Source of the DNA: Microbacterium sp.
GTDB taxonomy: Bacteria; Actinomycetota; Actinomycetes; Actinomycetales; Microbacteriaceae
DNA: 64,000 bases
Assembly: GCF_031178445.1 (NCBI RefSeq)
Contig: NZ_JAPSIY010000001.1
Location: 455,237-519,236, forward strand
Direction of reading: 5' to 3'
A model generated the notes under the pieces. The model worked only from the letters and a program-made list of their open reading frames with translations, searched no databases and had not been told where the DNA came from. Within the stretch, counting starts at the first letter, position 1. Each line of letters starts with the position of its first letter. Of the stretch, positions 59,105-64,000 are shown in pieces. Made by a program: the position numbers and the translations under genes.

Positions 59105-61033
59105 TCAGCTCATCGAGAAGTCGTACCACTCGGGTACGGGGCGATCAGGGAACGCCTGCCGCCAGAGATCGGACATGCTCAGCTCGCCCTCGCGGATGTC
59201 GGGCACTTCGAAGCGCTGCTCGAGCAGGCGCCCGGCGGCTTCCCGGTCGCCGGCGTCGAGCGCCGCGCGGATCGCGAGCACCCGCACGCGCCCGCGCTCC
59301 TGCACAGCCGAGGGCAGCGACGTGACCAGACCGCGGGCGTCCTCGGCGCGCCCTGCGCGCAGCAGCTCGGCACCCAGCTCGAGCACGATCGGCACGGAAT
59401 CCGGCGCCAGTGCGAGCGCGTCCACCAGGTGTGCGATACCGGTATCCGCGTCGCCCTCGCCGATCCGAACCAGGCCGAGGCCGCGCAACGCCCACGGCGA
59501 ACGTCGCTGCCGCAGGGATGCCTCGTAGCGCGAGCCGGCCGCGGCGAGGTCGCCGCGGGCATGGGCGATGACTGCTCGGTGGAGGTGGGTCAGCCAGCTG
59601 GCCGGCGCCTCGGCGAGCAGCCGCTCCCAGCGCTCGCCCGCGACGTAGGACTGGGGTGCGTCGAGCCCGGCGTCCTCTCCCGTGCTGCCGTCGAGCAGCG
59701 CCGTCCAGTACGGCCCGGCGCCGGGAGCGTCCCGGTCGAAGCGCACACTGGGCAGGGTGTCGAACGATGCGCCGCTGCGCGCGGCGAGCTCCGCCTCGAG
59801 CGCTCCCCACGGCGATCCCGTGTGCAGCATCCGGGCCGGCTCGGCATCCTTCAGGGAGCCCAGGCGCGTGCCGGCCGTTGCCGCATCCGCAGCCTTCAGC
59901 ACGGCGTCGCCGACGACGGCGACGGCCTCGTTCCACTCCGCATCGCGGGCGTCGTGGTCGATGTGCAGGGGAAGGAACGTCTCGCGCCATTCCCAGGTCG
60001 CCCCGCCTGGCATCCGCAGGTGCTCATACTGCGTCGTCGTCAACCCCGCCTGGATCTCGAAGTAGGCGCCGGTCGCCCCGCCCAGCCAGTCGCACCAGTG
60101 CCGCCCGCCCGTGGTGTCGCCCCAGACGAACAGCTTGCGCCCGACGAGCGGGGCGGTGGAGACATGCGCGAGGCCGGAGCCATCGGGTTCGAGTGCGGCG
60201 ATCCACGGCCTCAGCGGGGTGCCGGCCGCCCGCGCCGCAGCAGGAAGGTCGTAGAACCAGTCGGCGGCGGCGGGGGCGGATGCCGGGCGGCTGACGTCGG
60301 GGTCGGCGGCGTCGACGTACTGCAGCGTTCCGTCGTAGCCGGTGCGGTAGGCGTGCGTCGCCGGCGCGTACACCCGCGAGCCCGGAGTCTGGGCGACGGC
60401 GATGTTCGTCCACCAGTACATGCCGGTCTCATGCGGGTGCGGATTGCGGACGCGCACCTGCACGTGCAGTGCTGCGACTCGGTCGTCCAGCGTGGCGTCG
60501 ATCTGCACGATCAGCCCGCGCACCCGCTCGTACTCCCACATGCGCAGCACCGGCTCCCCGTCGGGTGCGGTCAGCTCGGCCGCATAGAGCGGGTCGCAGG
60601 TGAGCGGCCAGTGCCCGCGCATGCCGATGTTCCACTCCACGCCTCCGGAGAACCAGGCGTTCCGCAGCGCGAGGTTCGCCGGCTGGAAGATCGCGTTGCG
60701 GTACACCAGATCGCGCCCGGTCGTCTTGTCGAGCAGGCGCATGAGCCGCCCGCCCAGATCGAGCGCGAACTCGGCGCGCAGCAGTTCGTTCTCGAGCACG
60801 GCGACGCGCATCGGCGCTTCGGTGCGCTTGCGCGAGTAGCCGTCCTGCAGAAGGTACGGATGAATGGACGTGACCTGCCCGTACCGCAGGTTCGCCGCGA
60901 TCTCCTCGGGCAGGCCGTCGGTTCCGGCCTCGTACGGAGCCTGCGGCATCGACGTCACCGCGGGAAGCGGATTCGGCGCCCCGACGGGAGCGGTGGGCAG
61001 AGTGCGCTGGGCGATCGTCAGTGAAGCGGCCAT
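59105..61033 (-). CDS. DUF5107 domain protein with C-terminal TPR repeats
   Basis: The 642-aa protein has an N-terminal DUF5107-type beta-rich domain with ENELLRAEFALDLGGRLMRL and WFSGGVEWNIGMRGHWP, and a GMYWWTNIAVAQTPGSRVYAPA stretch. The C-terminal third is helical tetratricopeptide-like (ASWLTHLHRAVIAHARGDLAAAGSRYEASL). Such proteins occur in sugar-use operons and resemble galactose-mutarotase-like or GH-associated folds; activity is unknown. ATG 61033 is chosen at the end of a run of ATG/ATC codons. A weak LacI-like site lies upstream. Confidence 0.75.
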   Translation of the reverse strand: MAASLTIAQRTLPTAPVGAPNPLPAVTSMPQAPYEAGTDGLPEEIAANLRYGQVTSIHPYLLQDGYSRKRTEAPMRVAVLENELLRAEFALDLGGRLMRLLDKTTGRDLVYRNAIFQPANLALRNAWFSGGVEWNIGMRGHWPLTCDPLYAAELTAPDGEPVLRMWEYERVRGLIVQIDATLDDRVAALHVQVRVRNPHPHETGMYWWTNIAVAQTPGSRVYAPATHAYRTGYDGTLQYVDAADPDVSRPASAPAAADWFYDLPAAARAAGTPLRPWIAALEPDGSGLAHVSTAPLVGRKLFVWGDTTGGRHWCDWLGGATGAYFEIQAGLTTTQYEHLRMPGGATWEWRETFLPLHIDHDARDAEWNEAVAVVGDAVLKAADAATAGTRLGSLKDAEPARMLHTGSPWGALEAELAARSGASFDTLPSVRFDRDAPGAGPYWTALLDGSTGEDAGLDAPQSYVAGERWERLLAEAPASWLTHLHRAVIAHARGDLAAAGSRYEASLRQRRSPWALRGLGLVRIGEGDADTGIAHLVDALALAPDSVPIVLELGAELLRAGRAEDARGLVTSLPSAVQERGRVRVLAIRAALDAGDREAAGRLLEQRFEVPDIREGELSMSDLWRQAFPDRPVPEWYDFSMS

Positions 61034-61042
61034 GATGATGCC

Positions 61043-61060
61043 CACAGTAACGATTCCGTG
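61043..61060. promoter_or_regulatory. Weak LacI-operator-like site upstream of the DUF5107 gene
   Basis: CACAGTAACGATTCCGTG keeps the core GTAACGATNCC of site 4 but not the outer TGTG/CACA arms. It lies about 10 nt upstream of the gene's start. It could be a degenerate member of the regulon or chance. Confidence 0.25.
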
Positions 61061-61158
61061 GCCGCAGCAACCGTGCCCCGGGATCGTTCCGGTCGCACTC
61101 CGTGTCGCTTCCCGGTCGGGACAGCGGCGCAAAGTGCGACCGGAGTGGGCCGCAGCGT

Positions 61159-61959
61159 TCAGCCGCGCAGATCGCGGCGCGACAGGGCCAGGGCGGATGC
61201 CGCCGCGAGAGCGACTGCGATGCCCCACACCAGCAGCAGCCCGCCCACATCCACGCCATCACGCAGGGGCGGCTGGTGGTACACCCACGCGAACGGCGAC
61301 AGGGCGTTCAACCACTCGACGTCTTCCGACTGCTTCGCCACGGCCTGGAACACGTAACCGAGCACTGCGACAGCGGCAGCCGCCCCGGTCGCCCACGCCC
61401 GCCGCCCGGTGAGCGCACCGGCGAGCAGACCGGCCGCGGCGCTGAAGTAGGCCAGCCCCGTGAGCGCGAGTGCGGCACCGACGATGTGCGGCGGATGGAT
61501 GCCGAGCTGCGCGGGGTCGTTCAGGGCGAACACGAGCGCGCCCGAGAACGCGCCCAGCCAAAGCAGCCTCACCAGAACCGAGAGGGCGGCTTCGAGCGCG
61601 TACTGCGCCCGCCCGATGCCGTGAGCGAGGTCGAGTTCGAGCCGCCCCGACTCCTCTGCCCCTGCGATCGCCGCCGAGCCCCACAGCACCGCCGCGATGG
61701 AGAGCAGCAGGAATCCCATCAGGCCGAAGAAGGTGCTCTGGGCGTACCCCGCGCCCGAGGCGATCTGGTCGTAGCCGAGGGTATCGACGAGCTCCTTCGG
61801 CAGCACCTTGATGACGTCTTCGAGCTGCCCGCTGGCCCCGAAGCTGGGGTACAGCGGCAGGTAGAGGAACAGTACGGCGGCGATGCCGAGGCTCCAGCCG
61901 ATCAGGCTGCGCCATGACTCGCGGATGCTGCGCCGGAACACCGGCAGGATGCGGTTCAT
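61159..61959 (-). CDS. ABC-2 type exporter membrane subunit
   Basis: The 266-aa protein has six transmembrane segments (for example SLIGWSLGIAAVLFLYLPLY and FFGLMGFLLLSIAAVLWGSA). The EESGRLELDLAHGIGR loop is characteristic of this exporter group. ATG 61959 overlaps the ATPase stop (ATGA). It forms a TetR-ATPase-permease operon, as in many drug-export systems of actinobacteria. Confidence 0.83.
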   Translation of the reverse strand: MNRILPVFRRSIRESWRSLIGWSLGIAAVLFLYLPLYPSFGASGQLEDVIKVLPKELVDTLGYDQIASGAGYAQSTFFGLMGFLLLSIAAVLWGSAAIAGAEESGRLELDLAHGIGRAQYALEAALSVLVRLLWLGAFSGALVFALNDPAQLGIHPPHIVGAALALTGLAYFSAAAGLLAGALTGRRAWATGAAAAVAVLGYVFQAVAKQSEDVEWLNALSPFAWVYHQPPLRDGVDVGGLLLVWGIAVALAAASALALSRRDLRG

Positions 61960-62903
61960 CGTGCATCTCCCTCGTCTTCGTGCGAACGTGTCGTCGTCTC
62001 GTTGCCGTACAGTCGCAGCACGCTCTCCTCGAGGTCGGGCTCTTCGATGGTGAGATCCTGCACGGTGAACCGGGCAAGGGCCTTCACCAGCGGATCGATC
62101 CCGCCCTCGACGGTGGCGCTGAGTCGCACTGCGCCGTCGGATGCGGTGAGCTCCAGCCCTTCCACGCCGGGAACGTTCTCGAGCACGGCGCGCGCCTGCG
62201 CGGCATCCGCCTGTTCGATCCCCGCCCGCACCCGCCGCACCGACCCCAGCCGCAGCGAGCTGACGTCGCCGTCGGCGACGATGCGTCCGTTCGCGAGCAC
62301 GGCCACCTCGTCGGCGGTCTGCTGGATCTCGCTGAGCACGTGCGAACTGAGCAGAACGGTCTGCCCGGCATCGCGCGCCTCGCGCACCATGGTGAGGAAC
62401 ACGCGCTGAACGAGCGGGTCGAGGCCGCTGGTCGGCTCGTCGAGGATGAGCAGCTCCGGACGGTGCATGAACGCCTGGATCAGGCCCAGCTTCTGCTTGT
62501 TGCCCTTTGACAGGCTGCGGACGGGTCGCGAGAGGTCGACTCCGAGGCGCTCGGCGAGCTCCGCGGTGTATCCGCGGGCGACCGGCCCGGAGACACCCGC
62601 GTAGAACGACAGCATGCGGTGTCCCGTGATCCGGCCCTCCAGCCGCAGCTCGCCGGGAACGTACCCGATGCGCCGGCGCAGCCGCGCGCCGCCGTGCCGC
62701 GGATCCTCGCCGAGCACCCGCACCGCGCCCGAGGTCGGCCGGATGACGTCGACCAGCGTGCGCAGCGTGGTCGTCTTACCGGCGCCGTTCGGGCCGATCA
62801 GGCCGTAGACGGTGCCCGGCTTCACGTGCATGTCGAGGCTGTGCACCGCCGTGCGGCGGCCGTACCTCTTGTGCAGACCGGTGATGTCGATGACGGAGTT
62901 CAT
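61956..62903 (-). CDS. ABC exporter ATP-binding protein (DrrA/CcmA-like)
   Basis: The 315-aa ATPase has Walker A GPNGAGKTTT, the signature LSKGNKQKLGL, Walker B LLILDEPTSGLDP and an LLSSHVLSEI H-loop. The C-terminal domain of about 90 residues is usual for this group. It overlaps the TetR stop and the permease start, so all three genes are translationally coupled. Confidence 0.88.
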   Translation of the reverse strand: MNSVIDITGLHKRYGRRTAVHSLDMHVKPGTVYGLIGPNGAGKTTTLRTLVDVIRPTSGAVRVLGEDPRHGGARLRRRIGYVPGELRLEGRITGHRMLSFYAGVSGPVARGYTAELAERLGVDLSRPVRSLSKGNKQKLGLIQAFMHRPELLILDEPTSGLDPLVQRVFLTMVREARDAGQTVLLSSHVLSEIQQTADEVAVLANGRIVADGDVSSLRLGSVRRVRAGIEQADAAQARAVLENVPGVEGLELTASDGAVRLSATVEGGIDPLVKALARFTVQDLTIEEPDLEESVLRLYGNETTTRSHEDEGDAR

Positions 62904-63559
62904 TCCGTTCCTCCTTCGGTGCTTTCGTCCTGCGTGGAAGCGATCGCCTGCCGCGCGCCGTCGAGGAACGCAGAGCTCGAGTAGATGCCGTGGGTGAGCA
63001 GCTCCAGTGTCGGCAGGGTGCTGCGCAGCATCCCGGCGGTGCTGAGCTGGTCGTGACCGAGCGATCGGCTCACCTGGGTGCGCATCATCACCGGAGCGAG
63101 ACCGAGCATCACCATGAGCATCACCGTCATCTCAGGGTCGCTCATCTCGACGAGCAGGCCGGCGTTGCGCTGCTCCTCGAGCACGTCACGGGTCAGCTGC
63201 ACGATCGAGTCGAACAGCCGGTCGGCCGCCGGCGAGCTCTCGGCGAGCATGCGTCCGAGGTAGTCGACATAGGGTCCGTAGCGTTCGACATCGTTCAGGG
63301 CGGCGCGGATGCGGTCGGCCGTCGGTGCCTCGATCAGCTCGTGCTTGTCGTCGATGAACACGGCGACGACGTAATCGTCGCAGGCGGCGCGCAGCGCGTT
63401 CTTGTCACCGAAGTGGTGCACGATCAGGGCCGCGCTCACACCGGCATCGGCGGCGATGGTGCGCAGGCTGGTGGCGTCGAAGCCGTGTTCGGCGAAGGCG
63501 CGGATCGCGGCGTCGCGGATACGGGCTCGCGCAGTGAGGTCATCAGATGCTGAACGCAT
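62900..63559 (-). CDS. TetR-family transcriptional regulator
   Basis: The 219-aa regulator has an N-terminal TetR helix-turn-helix (ARIRDAAIRAFAEHGFDATS, then LRTIAADAGVSAALIVHHFG) and an all-helical ligand domain. It is the promoter-proximal gene of an ABC export operon. An 18-bp dyad begins 10 nt upstream of its start, so it probably represses itself and the exporter. Confidence 0.88.
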   Translation of the reverse strand: MRSASDDLTARARIRDAAIRAFAEHGFDATSLRTIAADAGVSAALIVHHFGDKNALRAACDDYVVAVFIDDKHELIEAPTADRIRAALNDVERYGPYVDYLGRMLAESSPAADRLFDSIVQLTRDVLEEQRNAGLLVEMSDPEMTVMLMVMLGLAPVMMRTQVSRSLGHDQLSTAGMLRSTLPTLELLTHGIYSSSAFLDGARQAIASTQDESTEGGTE

Positions 63560-63568
63560 GTACAGCAG

Positions 63569-63586
63569 ACTAAACGCATGTTCAGT
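63569..63586. promoter_or_regulatory. TetR-type operator
   Basis: ACTAAACGCATGTTCAGT is an inverted repeat (ACTAAAC against ACTGAAC on the other strand, 6 of 7 matching, 4-nt centre). It lies between the TetR start (63559) and the divergent methyltransferase start (63621). It may affect both. Confidence 0.6.
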
Positions 63587-63620
63587 CGGTCGTCAAGCGC
63601 AGCGGAAGTATCGTGAGCGG

Positions 63621-64000
63621 GTGGCCGATTTCGACTTCAGCAGGCTGCGGCGGTCTCCCGACGTGGAGGCGCCGAACCTGCAGGCGTGGGATGCCACCGA
63701 CGAACTCCTCGTCGGGTACGCACTGGCCGCCGGCATCGCCGGTGACCGGATCGCGGTCATCGGCGACGAGTACGGTGCGATCACTCTCGCACTCGCGGAT
63801 GCCGGGGTGCGCGGCATCCGCGTGCACCAGGACCTCGTGACCGGCCGGCGGGCGCTGGCGAACAACGCCGCCGCACTCGGTCTCGACGGCTTCGCCGCGC
63901 ACGAACTCGGACCCGCCCTGCTCGACGGGGTCTCGCTGGTGCTGCTCCAGCTGCCCAAGGCGCTCGCCGAACTCGAGGAGATGGCCGACGCCGTGGCCCG
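63621..64000 (+). CDS. RlmG/RsmC-like rRNA guanine-N2 methyltransferase (5' part)
   Basis: GTG 63621 opens a frame that runs off the window end (126 codons seen). It reads PNLQAWDATDELLVGYAL near the start and LVLLQLPKALAELEEMA near the end. Both match the N-terminal non-catalytic domain of RlmG-type SAM-dependent methyltransferases. The catalytic half lies outside the window, so activity cannot be checked. A role in rRNA modification is expected from the family. Confidence 0.7.
   Translation, partial: MADFDFSRLRRSPDVEAPNLQAWDATDELLVGYALAAGIAGDRIAVIGDEYGAITLALADAGVRGIRVHQDLVTGRRALANNAAALGLDGFAAHELGPALLDGVSLVLLQLPKALAELEEMADAVA

Noticed and set aside
1..64000. CRISPR array, phage, insertion sequence, tRNA or rRNA genes
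   Set aside because: No regularly spaced direct repeats, transposase or integrase motifs, or recognisable structural RNA sequence were found by eye. A covariance-model search would be the decisive test for small RNAs.

Overview
The window is a high-GC actinobacterial chromosome segment. Gene density, frequent GTG starts, ATGA/GTGA stop-start overlaps, abundant GGATGC/GCATCC words and the protein families all suggest Microbacterium or a close Microbacteriaceae relative (inference). No rRNA, tRNA, CRISPR array, transposase or phage gene was seen.

Layout. 0-7.8 kb is housekeeping and osmoprotection: a lactonase-like beta-propeller, a flavoprotein disulfide reductase, a DUF427 protein, a four-gene OpuC-type glycine betaine/choline ABC importer, an AI-2E family membrane protein and a chorismate mutase. 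7.8-16.6 kb is an amino-sugar block. It holds a secreted GH20 beta-N-acetylhexosaminidase with two CBM32-like domains, followed by an overlapping run of AgaS-type SIS isomerase, ROK kinase, PfkB kinase, class II ketose-bisphosphate aldolase and DeoR regulator. Together these read as a PTS-free galactosamine/GalNAc route through tagatose phosphates. Two near-identical palindromic elements bracket the GH20 gene.

16.6-61 kb holds a large glycan-utilisation locus. It includes two Gfo/Idh/MocA oxidoreductases; a ROK kinase, GmhA-like SIS isomerase, GH38 alpha-mannosidase and unknown alpha/alpha-barrel protein in one operon; a clan GH-D-like glycosidase, tandem metallo-beta-lactamase protein and LacI regulator in another; a GH84 beta-N-acetylglucosaminidase; a sugar ABC importer; a second GH38-type enzyme; and a GH1 beta-glycosidase. 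Six good 18-bp LacI-type palindromes, plus weaker ones, lie at the promoters of these units. They suggest one regulon run by the LacI protein encoded inside the locus. The enzyme set fits N-glycan or other mannose/GlcNAc-rich glycans.

Interleaved with this is an acid-sugar cluster (32.2-37.8 kb): an Asp/Glu racemase-like protein, LacD-type aldolase and FGGY kinase divergent from a DeoR regulator, a four-carbon-acid-sugar kinase and a class II aldolase. The four-carbon kinase is split by a frameshift at a run of five G. A heterodimeric ABC exporter with complementary degenerate ATP sites follows the second GH38 gene.

50.9-64 kb carries a MerR regulator, a Tat-exported PL8 polysaccharide lyase, a small Tat-exported protein, a divergent MFS/ArsR pair, a GntR-controlled ABC exporter, a DUF5107 protein, a TetR-controlled ABC exporter and the start of an RlmG-like methyltransferase. 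Several regulators sit beside clear inverted-repeat operators.
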